Shown piece by piece: positions 8,989-19,007 of a stretch of 64,000 nt of DNA. The position numbers were made by a program, and so were the translations under genes. This stretch comes from Bog-756 sp963725275 (GTDB lineage: Bacteria > Actinomycetota > Acidimicrobiia > Acidimicrobiales > RAAP-2), in the NCBI GenBank assembly GCA_963725275.1, contig CAVRXS010000007.1, positions 496,001-560,000 of the forward strand, written 5' to 3'. Under the pieces are notes generated by a model. The model was not told the origin of the DNA and searched no databases. It saw only the letters and a list, made by a program, of their open reading frames with translations. How positions within the stretch are numbered: the stretch's first letter is position 1; each line of letters opens with the position of its first letter.

Positions 8989-11900
8989 GTGAACCACAGG
9001 ATCGAACGAGCCGTCCGTTTGGCTGCCGTGGGGACGGTGGTGCTGGCCGGCCTCGGGATCGCGTCCCGAGCTGGGGCAGAGCCGTCCAGGGCAACGGCGA
9101 GCTCGAGCACTGCGCCCGCGTACCTCTGGCCGGAGATCCATCAGAACCCCCAACTGACCGGTGCCTCGGGTGACCCGAGTCTCTCGACCTCCAACGCGGG
9201 GAACCTCGGTGTCCGGTGGATGGAGAACACCGGCTCGCAAGCCCTGGGGTCGCCGGTCGTGGGTTGGGATGGGAACCACAATCGAACACTCGTGCTCGTC
9301 CCGAACGACGCCGGGTACCTCATTGCGTATGCACGGTCGACTGGTCTGCCCGTCTGGTCCGATCCGTTCGGCAGCGAGATCGTCAGCACACCCCTGATCG
9401 AGGGCTCGAACGTCTGGATCGCCCCGACCTCTGGTGGGAGGCTCTACAAGCTCAACCTGTCGACTGGCGCCACCGAGTGCTCGGCTCCTGTGGCCAACGG
9501 CAACGGCGACATCATTTACTCCGAACCGACGCTGGCGACCCCGCCTGGTGGTCGACCGACCGTGTACATCGGCGCCGACGACAACGGTATGACCGGGGGT
9601 CCGCTCACCGCGGTGAACGAGGCGGACTGCACGGTTGACTTCTCCGTGGCGTACGAGCCGGTCTCGCCTTCGACGGGAATATGGAATCCGATCAGTTACG
9701 GGGTCGACGCCACCGGAGAGCCTCTGGTCTTCTTTGGGACGTCCAATCCGGACAGTGAGGTCTACGCGATCGACGCGATCACCGGGGCTCTGGTGTGGCG
9801 CGATTCAACCGCGGGAACGAACGGGGGCGACTACGACGTTGGTGCTGGGATTGTGATCTCTCCACCGGGAGTGAACGGTTTTGCCGACGGGGTCGCCTAC
9901 GTGGATACCAAAGTAGGAATCATGTACGCGCTGGACATGACCACGGGGAGCGTGATCTGGCAGTATCACTTCAGCGGGGTCACCCTTTCTACAGCCGCAC
10001 TGTCCGGCACGGACCTCGTGTTCGGTATCTCGGGAAACGGCGCGCCACAAGGCGGGGTCATAGACCTCAATGCCGTGACCGGTGCACTGCAGTGGCGGTT
10101 CACCGATGGGGCAGAGGTCGACTCCTCGCCCGCCATCGTCGGTCCGGCGGGTAAACAGATCGTCGCCTTCGGGGACGTGACCGGGGCGTTCTATGTCATC
10201 TCACTGGCGGCTGGGGCGTTGCTCTACCAATATCAGACCGGCCAAGCCATCGCTGCGTCGCCCTGTGAAACCAACGGCAACCTGATCATCTCTTCTGCGG
10301 ATGGCTACGTCTACGACTTCGCGCTGGGAGGCGGGAACGACACTCCGCCCACGACGGCTGTGTCGTCCCCGGCGGACTCCTCGACCGTTGCCAATCCGAA
10401 CGGGAGTTTGACGATCAGGGGATCGGCGACCAGTGCCTCCGACATCAGCAACGTCAGCGTCGCCATCCAGGAAGGCGGCTCAACGGGCCGGTGGTGGGAC
10501 TCGGCGACCGGTTCCTGGAGCGCTGCTCCGTATCCAAACCCGGCCGCACTGACAGCACCGGGCACGACTCAGACGAGCTGGTCGGTGACCGTGCCGGTCG
10601 GGACCGGCGGAGGTCTATTGGAAGTTCTGGCCAGTGCCGTCAATGCGAGCGGCATCGCAGACCGCTCCGCAGAAGAGGGGGTCGCAACCGCCGCTCGCTC
10701 GACCTTCACCGTGCTCCCGAGCGTCTCTGCGCCAAAGCTCTCGACCTCAACACGATTCGTCGCGCCAGGGGCTGGGTTCACGATCAGCGGGAGCGGGTTC
10801 GCACACGGCGAGCGGGTCACCTTTACCATCGGGACGACGACGGTCGCCTCCCTGACCGCGTCCTCTACCGGCACCATCCCGAGCACCAGGGTCACGCTTC
10901 CGGCCTCGGCGGAGTTTGGTCCGCAGAGCCTGATGGCAACGGGGGCCACCTCGAAGAAATCGACCACCGCCGGCATCTACGTCTCCAATGCGTGGGACCA
11001 GTTCCAGCAGAGTTCGCTCCACCAGGGCGACGATCCGAATGACAATGCCTTCTCGAGGGCTACCTCGCTCGGGCCGAAGACGTTCCTCGAACAGGCCTGG
11101 TCGTTCGTGGCCGCTGCTCCGATCGACGGATCGGTGGCCGTTGTGGACGATCGGGCGTACGCGGCCGACACTAGCGGCGACGTGTACGCCGTGAACGTGG
11201 GGACCGGACGACAGATGTGGGCCTACCACGACCGGGGGTCGTCCATCACGGGCACACCGGCAGTCACCGGCGGGAACGTCATTGTCGGCACTGCGGCGGG
11301 CAATGTGATCGCCATCAGTGCCGGGACGGGCAAGCTGGCGTGGGCCACGACCGTCGGCCACGGGGCCATCGAGTCGGCGCCAACCTTCGACGGGACCGAT
11401 ATTTACGTCGCCTCGGAAGACGGTTACCTGTCTGCCCTCAACGCGACGACCGGGACACTGCTCTGGACGGCAACCCTAGCCGGCGCTCCGGGAACATCTT
11501 CTCCGGCAGTCGATCCGTCGTCCGGCGTGGTTGTCGTGGGTGACGCATCGGGCGACGTCAGTGCATTCTCCACGACTGCGGGCGCACCGCTGTGGACCTC
11601 GGCGACCGGAGGTGCGGTCACTGACTCTCCGGTGATTTCCGGGGGCATGGTCTTCATCGGGTCCGCCAGCGGGGATGTCTTGGCTCTCAAAGAGACCTCT
11701 GGCTCAACGATCTGGACCTACTCCGTCGGCCAACCGGTGAGTGCCTCTCCCGTCCTTATCGCTGGCATGCTCGTGGTCGGGGCACCCAACGGGACCGAGG
11801 TCTACCTTGATCCGGGCACCGGAGCCGTGACGTACCAGGCCTCTTTCGGTGCAGCTGTCTCCGGCATCGGAGGAGCCCAGGACTTCGTTGTCAGCAACCT

Positions 11901-12075
11901 CAGCTCGGGCACCGTGGTTGGCACCAAGTACCTCAATTACCAGCCACAAGCCTGGACGGCGTCGCCGGGAGGAACGCTGCAGTCTGCACCCACTGTCATC
12001 AACGGCGAGGTGTTCGTCACCGGTGAGAATGGCGCGATCGGGTGCTATACCGTCCCCACACGACCGCCAGTCTGA
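8989..12075 (+). CDS. secreted protein with two PQQ-like beta-propellers separated by Ig/IPT-like domains
   Basis: GTG 8989 opens a signal peptide (VRLAAVGTVVLAGLGIASRAGA). Residues about 40-450 carry repeats of the type AIDAITGALVWRD and ALDMTTGSVIWQYHF, the PQQ_2/quinoprotein-like propeller blade with its Ala-Trp docking motif. A linker (about 460-570) resembles a bacterial Ig-like domain. The next (about 575-665, ISGSGFAHGERVTFTIG) resembles an IPT-like domain. A second propeller (about 670-1020) follows, with AVNVGTGRQMWAYHD and ALNATTGTLLWTATL. No PQQ-binding dehydrogenase residues were seen, so a structural, binding or adhesion role is more likely than catalysis. The hairpin just before it and the solitary position suggest a single-gene unit. 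Confidence 0.85.
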   Translation: MNHRIERAVRLAAVGTVVLAGLGIASRAGAEPSRATASSSTAPAYLWPEIHQNPQLTGASGDPSLSTSNAGNLGVRWMENTGSQALGSPVVGWDGNHNRTLVLVPNDAGYLIAYARSTGLPVWSDPFGSEIVSTPLIEGSNVWIAPTSGGRLYKLNLSTGATECSAPVANGNGDIIYSEPTLATPPGGRPTVYIGADDNGMTGGPLTAVNEADCTVDFSVAYEPVSPSTGIWNPISYGVDATGEPLVFFGTSNPDSEVYAIDAITGALVWRDSTAGTNGGDYDVGAGIVISPPGVNGFADGVAYVDTKVGIMYALDMTTGSVIWQYHFSGVTLSTAALSGTDLVFGISGNGAPQGGVIDLNAVTGALQWRFTDGAEVDSSPAIVGPAGKQIVAFGDVTGAFYVISLAAGALLYQYQTGQAIAASPCETNGNLIISSADGYVYDFALGGGNDTPPTTAVSSPADSSTVANPNGSLTIRGSATSASDISNVSVAIQEGGSTGRWWDSATGSWSAAPYPNPAALTAPGTTQTSWSVTVPVGTGGGLLEVLASAVNASGIADRSAEEGVATAARSTFTVLPSVSAPKLSTSTRFVAPGAGFTISGSGFAHGERVTFTIGTTTVASLTASSTGTIPSTRVTLPASAEFGPQSLMATGATSKKSTTAGIYVSNAWDQFQQSSLHQGDDPNDNAFSRATSLGPKTFLEQAWSFVAAAPIDGSVAVVDDRAYAADTSGDVYAVNVGTGRQMWAYHDRGSSITGTPAVTGGNVIVGTAAGNVIAISAGTGKLAWATTVGHGAIESAPTFDGTDIYVASEDGYLSALNATTGTLLWTATLAGAPGTSSPAVDPSSGVVVVGDASGDVSAFSTTAGAPLWTSATGGAVTDSPVISGGMVFIGSASGDVLALKETSGSTIWTYSVGQPVSASPVLIAGMLVVGAPNGTEVYLDPGTGAVTYQASFGAAVSGIGGAQDFVVSNLSSGTVVGTKYLNYQPQAWTASPGGTLQSAPTVINGEVFVTGENGAIGCYTVPTRPPV

Positions 12076-12250
12076 CAGCGGTCGTTGCAACCCGCCGATG
12101 CCAGCAAGAGGCTCTGCCGCGGACGAAGCCGAGCACCAGAGTGACACAGCGGGGGCACCAATGATTGTACGTTCGTCCGTGCAGTTACCCTCCGGCTGGC
12201 TCTCTGAACAGCTCAGGTGAGAACAGATGGCGCCGAGTGCCGGCCAGGCG

Positions 12251-12288
12251 ACCGCCCGGTAACTCTATGTGCTGTGTAGCCGGGCGGT
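12251..12288. terminator. 9-bp inverted repeat between convergent genes
   Basis: ACCGCCCGG (12251-12259) and CCGGGCGGT (12280-12288) are perfect inverted copies. The structure spans the stop codon of the alpha-mannosidase gene and lies in the 190-base gap to the convergent beta-propeller gene. It is a plausible shared terminator without a T-tract. Confidence 0.35.
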
Positions 12289-14934
12289 GGCTATCTCGAA
12301 AGGGCGGAGGTCGAAGGAATCCTTGAACGCGCTCTTGGGATAGCCCCGGAGGTCGACAAGCCAGCCGGCCCGTCCGTCGATAGTGACCGTTGTTGGTGCA
12401 GGTCCAGGATTGAAGACCCTGACTTCGTGCACTCCACCATCCCGGCGTACGGCGCTCACCTCGGCGCCGCTGACGCTCAGCACGCTCCCGGTCGATGGAC
12501 GAGCACCTCCGCCCTGACTGGCGAACACCTCGATCGGCAGGAGAATGTCGTCGGCAAGGGCATAGGCATCGTCGACACCGACCGCCAGTGCGTATTGCAG
12601 CGAGATTGGACGTCCGGCCATCTGGAGTCCCTCGACCGGGGTCACGGGGCCGGCGGGGAAGGGTCGATAGGCCATGCCAGCCCGGGACAACATTCCGGTC
12701 GAGCGAAGCACTGTCAACGCGATCGTGGAAGCCGCATCGCCAAGGGGGGTGGCCCCGATGTCGATCAGCTCGTACTCGCACACGCCATCGTGGATAACGG
12801 TCAGGTTCCCCGCCGACACGAAGCGACGGGCCGGCGCCGTAGGCAGGCCGAATTCTTCCGGGCGGCCCTCGGCCGTGAGTCCCCTCTCGACCACGGCGAA
12901 CGCGCATTCGGCATGCGACGTTCGGGCCGGCTCGGGCAGTGGTAGATGCACTCGGAGCCGGTGGTCGCGGCTCGGGTTTACAAACGACGTGGTCACCCGT
13001 ACCGCTGGCTCATCCGCTCTGAGTTCAAGCGACGTCTCGACCACCGCGAGCTGCTCCCCCACCCTGGTCTGCGAGCTGGCGTCAACGTGATCAGGCCAAA
13101 GGTACCTGGCTGTTATGACGACCTGCGCGCGCACTGGTCCCTGCTCGGCAAGGCGGACCGCCACTGCGCTCGGGGTGTCCACAAAGGTGTCCTCGCGAGG
13201 AGGGGAATAGTTGTACGAGTCACCCAAGTCCCCGCCGTCGACCAGCTGGCCATAGCCTGCCCGTCCATTGAGGGAGAACGAGCCCAGTACCTTGTCGACA
13301 TCGACCGACACCAGACCATTGGAAAGCGATACCGACTCTCCGGACGCGCTGGCTACTACCGGGTAGGTCAATGCCACCGGTTCGAACGGTTGCCATCCGT
13401 AGCCGGACACCTCGGCCACCCGGGCCGCGATGCGGCGAATAGACGGCTGATTCAGACCAAGTCGGATCTCGGCATCGGGGTGTGCCTCCATGCGGGTGTA
13501 GATGTCCCGTTTGGCTTGCGCGATGGGTGCGTCATGACGCTCGTCAGGGCCGACCGAGAAGGTGATGTTGATGCACTCCTCGTCCTCTTCGACGACGATG
13601 TCCTGCAACCAAGAGTCGTGGTCGATCTGCGGGCTCTGGAGCATCCCGAGGATGCTCTGGACCGCGTCGGCATCGAGCACCATCCCTTTCGGATTGCCCG
13701 TGCGCTCCGACAGCACCTGCACATCCACGCTCGGCGGTTCGACTGCCCCGACCAGCAACTCGACAACCCCCGAACGGGCGCGCCGAGCTGGATTGAGCAC
13801 GTAGGGTCCGGGCTCGGCCAGCGATTGCGCCAACGATTTGATGGCCCGCTCAGCCACTCCCCTAGCGATAGTGCGCGCTTCGGCGTAACGGTGCATGACG
13901 GCATCGACGACTTCGTCGATCGAGCAGGCGCAAATGGAGTCGTGGGCGGAGTTGCGTACGATCTCGGTCCAGGCCAGCTCGAGCTGGTGCTTTGGCCACT
14001 CCGACGGCTCCTGGAAGAGCGCTGCCAGAGGTTCCGCTCTTCGCTCCAGTTCGCGCACGGCCGATCCACCCATGCGCTTTACGTCGACCCGGTTCGAAGT
14101 GACGCCCATCAGCATGTCGGCACGGAAGCCCGATCGGAGTTCTCCTTTCCAACGCTCCAAGCCTTTTGTCGGTGCAGTTGCCAGGTACTTGGGAAGGGAT
14201 GTGATGTCGAGGAAGAGGCCGTCTTGAAGATCGTTGGCCTCGGCAACGACCCGGCCCAGCCAAGGCTGTGGCATCAGGTGGTCAGAGCCGTTCATGCACA
14301 AGAGGTCATCGACTACCAGATCTCCTGCTTCTTCGAGGTGGCTCGCCAGACGTTCCACAAGTGCTTTGGCGTCGTCCGGGAGAGTAGCCCCGTTGCTGTA
14401 GCCATCGTGAAGGTATTCAGCCCGCACGGTGGATCCATCGGCCGCTTCCCAAAAGAACCCGTTCTTGGTGATCGTGGACGGCACGCCTCGCCAGACGACG
14501 GCGTTGGTGAATCCAGCCAGTCGGAGGATCTGCGGCATCTGCGCGATGTGACCGAACATGTCGGGAAGGTAGCCGACGTCCATGGCGCCACCGAAGGCCG
14601 CGGCGCGGCGAAGACCCATCTGCAGGTTACGGATGATGGTCTCTCCCGAGGTCAGGAACTCGTCCATCAGGATGTACCAGGGCCCCATGCCGAGGCGCCC
14701 GGCCGTTGCCAGTGCCCGAATGCGGTCTTCACCCTCAGGCCGCACCTCGAGGTAGTCGTCGACGACGGCCATCTGTCCGTCCAGCATGAAGTAGGGATAG
14801 CTGTCGTCGGATTCGAGCAACTCCAGGAGGGTGTCGAGCATGTCGACGAGATTCAGGCGAAACTCCTGGTATGACTTGTACCACTCACGGTCCCAGTGAG
14901 TGTGTGGAACGATCGCGACGCGACGGGCTGCCAT
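12265..14934 (-). CDS. GH38 alpha-mannosidase
   Basis: An 889-residue cytoplasmic-type enzyme with no signal peptide. The start ATG 14934 gives MAARRVAIVPHTHWDREW, the zinc-binding HTHWD motif at the N-terminus as in the family. The nucleophile motif YLPDMFGH is near residue 119. Further zinc and active-site segments are MNGSDHLMP and NSAHDSICACSIDEV. C-terminal beta domains follow (LSNGLVSVDVDK, then LPLPEP). GH38 enzymes cleave alpha-mannosides, often from N-glycans or after uptake of oligosaccharides, using Zn2+. It is divergent from the binding-protein gene at 15045, with a short shared promoter region, so the two may be co-regulated in mannoside use. Confidence 0.92.
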   Translation of the reverse strand: MAARRVAIVPHTHWDREWYKSYQEFRLNLVDMLDTLLELLESDDSYPYFMLDGQMAVVDDYLEVRPEGEDRIRALATAGRLGMGPWYILMDEFLTSGETIIRNLQMGLRRAAAFGGAMDVGYLPDMFGHIAQMPQILRLAGFTNAVVWRGVPSTITKNGFFWEAADGSTVRAEYLHDGYSNGATLPDDAKALVERLASHLEEAGDLVVDDLLCMNGSDHLMPQPWLGRVVAEANDLQDGLFLDITSLPKYLATAPTKGLERWKGELRSGFRADMLMGVTSNRVDVKRMGGSAVRELERRAEPLAALFQEPSEWPKHQLELAWTEIVRNSAHDSICACSIDEVVDAVMHRYAEARTIARGVAERAIKSLAQSLAEPGPYVLNPARRARSGVVELLVGAVEPPSVDVQVLSERTGNPKGMVLDADAVQSILGMLQSPQIDHDSWLQDIVVEEDEECINITFSVGPDERHDAPIAQAKRDIYTRMEAHPDAEIRLGLNQPSIRRIAARVAEVSGYGWQPFEPVALTYPVVASASGESVSLSNGLVSVDVDKVLGSFSLNGRAGYGQLVDGGDLGDSYNYSPPREDTFVDTPSAVAVRLAEQGPVRAQVVITARYLWPDHVDASSQTRVGEQLAVVETSLELRADEPAVRVTTSFVNPSRDHRLRVHLPLPEPARTSHAECAFAVVERGLTAEGRPEEFGLPTAPARRFVSAGNLTVIHDGVCEYELIDIGATPLGDAASTIALTVLRSTGMLSRAGMAYRPFPAGPVTPVEGLQMAGRPISLQYALAVGVDDAYALADDILLPIEVFASQGGGARPSTGSVLSVSGAEVSAVRRDGGVHEVRVFNPGPAPTTVTIDGRAGWLVDLRGYPKSAFKDSFDLRPFEIATARLHST

Positions 14935-15044
14935 GCACACCACACTATGACGAGTGACGTTGAACAGGCGAACAACTCGCGATGCGTGGGCTGTAGAGCT
15001 GGCCGCATCGACATGGAGCTGGAGCACTCGAAGGAGCGATGCAC

Positions 15045-16574
15045 ATGACTGGACAGACCCGGTGGAACCCACTGGGAGCGTTGACCCGGTCGTGGGGCCA
15101 TTTTGTCCGACGCCCCCGTGCCACCCAGATCCGAACGGTGGCCCTGATCGCAGCGGTCCTTGTCGGCGTCAGCATCTGGGTGGTCACCGCGCCATCGGGC
15201 TCCTCCGCCACGACATCGACCGGCGGCATAGCAGACGGTGGCTCGGGCGGTGCCGGCCCCTCCCCGGTCAGCTCGGCCAGCGCCTCAACCCGAGGGATCA
15301 CCGCCCACACCATCAATGTGGTCTTTCCAGTGGTGTCCCTCAACTCGCTCGCCGGCCAGGAGGGATTTGCCGCCGATGCCGAATTCGGCGAGCAGACCAA
15401 GGCGATCAACCTCTTCGTCAAGCAGATCAACGACCAGGGCGGGATCCACGGCCGCAAGATCAACGCCATCATCACCAGCTTCGACCCGACCAATGAGACC
15501 GAGATGCGGTCGCTCTGCAAGACCTGGACCGAAGGGTCCCCGGCGGCCTTTGCCGTGCTGGACGGGCTGGGTGATTGGACCGGCAATGATCAGCTCTGCA
15601 TCACCCAGGAGGGGCACACCCCCTTCCTCGGCCAGTGGACGACCGTCACCAACTGGACCAACCAGGGCTCGCCGTATCTCTGGTGGATGGCTGCGGATCA
15701 GGCAACCATCCTTCAGGCCGTGGTCGACTGGGGACTCAGCGCGGGCCTGATCGGAGGAACCCGCAAGGTCGGGGTCATAGCCGGCGACCGGGCCTCGGAC
15801 CAGGTGGCCCTCGATGACTATCTCCTGCCCGATCTGCGCAAGGCCCACATCACCCCTGTGGTGGAGACGATTGACGCCAACCCCGACGACACCGCCACGA
15901 CCGACACCGAGGCGCCCCTGGCCATCCAGCAGTTGCGCAGTGCCGGCATCACCTCGGTCATCCCGCTCATCCCGTTCAATGTGTTCTTCCCGATACTCCA
16001 AGCCGAGACCCAGCAGCAGTATTTCCCCAAGCTCCTCCTGAGCGACTACGAGGGGAGCATCGAGTCATCTCTCGGCCTCATGCCCATCCCCTATGCCAAG
16101 GCCCTCAACGGCCAGGAGGGTGTGTCCACCGAGACCCTCGGTGGCATTGACAGCCCACGCCCGGAGAGCCAGGGCGGCTACAACACGGGCACACGCAAGT
16201 GCTGGACCGTCTGGCACAAGGTCTATCCCCAGACACCACCGGGGAACATTAACGACGTCATCGAGGAGCAGGGCCCCGTCGCAGGCTGGTGCGAAGTCAT
16301 CACGCTCTTCGCCACCGCGGCCGAAGATGCCGGGCCCGATCTCAACAGGCGCACCTTCGTCACCGCCATGTCCAAGATCACCGACTTCCCGGGTACCTGG
16401 GCGAATGTCCTCAGCTATGGACCGGACAAGCGGTACGGGCCCACCGAGTACCAGGTGGTCAAATTGCGCGTCAACTCGCCGCCCTCCCCTCTGTGCAAGA
16501 GCACCAAGGGCTTCCCACTAGCGGGAACGTGCTGGGTCACCGTCCGGCCGTACCAACCACTGCCCGCTGGTTGA
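15045..16574 (+). CDS. type I periplasmic binding protein, Leu/Ile/Val (LivK)-like
   Basis: The ATG at 15045 is preferred over 15039 because AAGGAG then sits 8 bases away. A transmembrane anchor lies at about residues 28-50 (TVALIAAVLVGVSIWVV). A Ser/Gly/Thr linker follows, then a type I binding fold: INVVFPVVSLN, FVKQINDQGGIHGRKINAI, KVGVIAGDRASD. That is the order of branched-chain amino-acid ABC receptors. No lipobox is seen; the protein seems held by an uncleaved N-terminal helix. No permease or ATPase lies nearby, so it may share a transporter encoded elsewhere or act as a sensor. The ligand is unknown. Confidence 0.82.
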   Translation: MTGQTRWNPLGALTRSWGHFVRRPRATQIRTVALIAAVLVGVSIWVVTAPSGSSATTSTGGIADGGSGGAGPSPVSSASASTRGITAHTINVVFPVVSLNSLAGQEGFAADAEFGEQTKAINLFVKQINDQGGIHGRKINAIITSFDPTNETEMRSLCKTWTEGSPAAFAVLDGLGDWTGNDQLCITQEGHTPFLGQWTTVTNWTNQGSPYLWWMAADQATILQAVVDWGLSAGLIGGTRKVGVIAGDRASDQVALDDYLLPDLRKAHITPVVETIDANPDDTATTDTEAPLAIQQLRSAGITSVIPLIPFNVFFPILQAETQQQYFPKLLLSDYEGSIESSLGLMPIPYAKALNGQEGVSTETLGGIDSPRPESQGGYNTGTRKCWTVWHKVYPQTPPGNINDVIEEQGPVAGWCEVITLFATAAEDAGPDLNRRTFVTAMSKITDFPGTWANVLSYGPDKRYGPTEYQVVKLRVNSPPSPLCKSTKGFPLAGTCWVTVRPYQPLPAG

Positions 16575-16685
16575 AGATCCAGGATCCACCGACCGGCGCC
16601 GGGGTGTCAGCCTTCGCCGTATCCTCGGGATGGTCGCCTGCCTCTGTCGAGTCCGGACCGGCGGTACGGTGCCCCATGGGAGGCG

Positions 16686-17526
16686 TCAACCGTCGTAGAA
16701 CCCCAGTGGATGGTAGCCGATGAGGGTTTTCTCTCTCGGCGTCCGGGCACGCGCCAACGCTTCCGCCGAGAGGTGGTTGACCGAGGACGTCGGTCGGATG
16801 CGTTGAGCGATATCCCGACGCCCGTAGTGGCACTGGACGAACATCCGTCCAGGATCACCCGGACCAGGGGACATCCGACGATGCCATATGATCCGAAGCA
16901 AAAAGGGCAACGTCTCCTGCCCGGGTCACGACCGGAACGGCGCCCTGGCCATTCCACCGGAGGTCCTCGTCGGCGAGCTGTTCCATCGGTGGTGCCTGTC
17001 CCGAGGCATGACTACCAGGAATCAACCCGGTCGGGCCGGCCTCGATCGGGCAGTCCCAGAGATACAGGTGTGCGGCGATGGCGAACACGGGATACGGGAT
17101 CCGGTTGTCCCAGGAGACACTGGGATCACGAGGGATGTGTGGGCCTCCGTCGATATGCCAGAAGCGCCCGAGGTGATCGTTCTCGCCCGACCGCTGCCAC
17201 CAGGCGGTATTGGCGATGACGTGACAGTCCTCTCCCAACAGGGGCTCGACCACCTCGAGGATCCGAGGGTGGCCTATGGCGCGTTGCACAACGCCGCTGC
17301 GATTGAGCATCTCGTAACGAAATGGGGCCGATTGCTCGGGGGAATCTCCACGCTCATCGGGTGGGTACTCCTCGAAGACCCGTTCGACATCGGTACAGAG
17401 CGCTGCGATCTCCTCTTCGACGAAGACGCCGTCGAGTACGACGTATCCATCCGACTGGAGCCGCTCCACCGAAGGGGGGACCGCGTCGGAACGGAGAGTC
17501 AGGAATCCGGACGACCGACTGAGCAT
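16686..17526 (-). CDS. phytanoyl-CoA dioxygenase family protein, frameshifted near its C-terminus
   Basis: ATG 17526 gives LQSDGYVVLDGVFVEEEI, the family N-terminus. The Fe(II)-binding HxD is in FWHIDGGPH near residue 128. The expected distal His lies in IWHRRMSPGPGDPGRMFVQ, but this is reached only by changing frame near 16888. As written, the first frame stops at 16855. The second frame continues to 16686 with HYGRRDIAQR. The family uses Fe(II) and 2-oxoglutarate to hydroxylate fatty acyl groups or natural products. If the frame change is real the enzyme lacks its third iron ligand and is inactive; otherwise it is an error. It is divergent from the GH1 gene. Confidence 0.75.
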
Positions 17527-17726
17527 CCCGCGATTCTGGCGCCAATGGGAGCGGCAGACAACGCAGAAGCTCAGATCCGTCTCACGGCTCTCCTCACGAG
17601 CCCGATATACGGCGATGGGGCAGCGGAGTCCTCGCAACGGCCCTGGTCAGGCAGCTCTCAGGTCACCGGTCGATCTTCTCCGTTCGCCTGACCAATCACT
17701 ACCATCCGGCATTAGGGTGACCGGTC

Positions 17727-18932
17727 GTGGACCGAGCCGACATCCCTACCGTGGAGTTCAGCTTCCCCGAAGGATTTCTCTGGGGTGCGGCGACCGCAGC
17801 TCATCAGGTCGAGGGAGGCAATGTCAACAACGACTCGTGGGCATTGGAGCACGACTCAAGCTCGGATTACTCCGAGTCGAGCGGGGACGCATGTGATTCA
17901 CTGCATCGCTGGCCCGAGGATATCGAGCTCATTGCAGCGATGGGGCTCGGCGCCTATCGATTCTCACTCGAGTGGAGCCGAATCGAGCCCGCCGAAGGCG
18001 AGTTCTCCAACGCCGCAATGGACCACTACCGCCGGATGTGCGCGGCGTGCCGCGACCGGGGCATTGTTCCTGTGCTGACCTTTCACCACTTCACGACGCC
18101 GACCTGGCTCGCCAGGCGCGGTGGCTGGCAGGCCGCAGACGCGCCCGAGAGGTTTGCCCGCTTTGTGACCCGGGCGGGAGCCCATCTCGGCGACCTCATC
18201 GGCTGGGCATGCACGATCAACGAACTGAACCTCATCGGCGTCAGGGACTACGACCTCGGGTCCTCTTCATCCGGAATGAAGGACAGCCTCGCGCGCCATC
18301 TGGCGATCAACGAGACCATGGTGCGTGCGCATCGCCTGAGCGTCGACGCCCTGCGATCGGGACCTGGCGACTTTCCGATTGGCCTGACGCTGTCCATGGA
18401 CGAAATGGTGGCAGAACCGGGTGGGGAGGGCGTTCTCGAATCGGCTCGCGAGATCCTGGAAGACACGTTCTTTCGAGCGACCAGGGGCGACGATTTCATC
18501 GGCGTCCAGTGCTACTCACGTGTGCACTTCGGCCCAGAGGGTCAGGCTCCCAATGACCCGGGAGTGCCCACGACCCAAATGGGATACGAGTACTGGCCGC
18601 AGGGAGTCGAGCACTGCGCCCGACGAGCCGCGGCGATGACCGGTCTGCCGGTGCTCCTGACCGAGAGTGGGATCGCGACCGACGACGACGCCGAGCGCAT
18701 CACCTATCTCGCCGAAGTCTTGCGTGGTGTGCGGTGCGCCCTCGACGATGGAGCGGACATACGTGGGTACTTCGTGTGGAGTTTGCTCGACAACTTCGAG
18801 TGGTCCCACGGCTTCAGGCCCAAGTTCGGTCTCCACAGCGTCGATCGCAAGACATTCGCCCGCCGTGCCAAGCCCAGCGCATCGTGGTTCGGCGCTGTGG
18901 CCAGGGCAAACGGCTTGGTCGCGCCAGGCTGA
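17727..18932 (+). CDS. GH1 beta-glycosidase
   Basis: A 401-residue (beta/alpha)8 barrel, shorter than the usual 440-470. It starts at GTG 17727. The N-terminal signature FLWGAATAAHQVEG is typical (His-Gln binds the sugar). The acid/base Glu is in TINELNL, where the family has T(F/L)NEP. The nucleophile is in LLTESGIAT, where the usual form is TENG. A C-terminal WSLLDNFEWSHGF motif matches the family. It probably hydrolyses beta-glucosides or beta-galactosides in the cytoplasm. The Pro-to-Leu and Asn-to-Ser changes beside both catalytic Glu residues may shift specificity. It lies near GH38 and a binding protein. Confidence 0.92.
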   Translation: MDRADIPTVEFSFPEGFLWGAATAAHQVEGGNVNNDSWALEHDSSSDYSESSGDACDSLHRWPEDIELIAAMGLGAYRFSLEWSRIEPAEGEFSNAAMDHYRRMCAACRDRGIVPVLTFHHFTTPTWLARRGGWQAADAPERFARFVTRAGAHLGDLIGWACTINELNLIGVRDYDLGSSSSGMKDSLARHLAINETMVRAHRLSVDALRSGPGDFPIGLTLSMDEMVAEPGGEGVLESAREILEDTFFRATRGDDFIGVQCYSRVHFGPEGQAPNDPGVPTTQMGYEYWPQGVEHCARRAAAMTGLPVLLTESGIATDDDAERITYLAEVLRGVRCALDDGADIRGYFVWSLLDNFEWSHGFRPKFGLHSVDRKTFARRAKPSASWFGAVARANGLVAPG

Positions 18933-19007
18933 ACGGTGTCGGAGGGGCGTTTGCAACCTTCAGCACACGGACCAGTTTGGCGCACGGAGTGGGCGGCCTG
19001 ACCTGGT

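Noticed and set aside
12946..14874. 642-codon plus-strand open frame
   Set aside because: It is antisense to the well supported GH38 gene and reflects high GC; its product has no family pattern.
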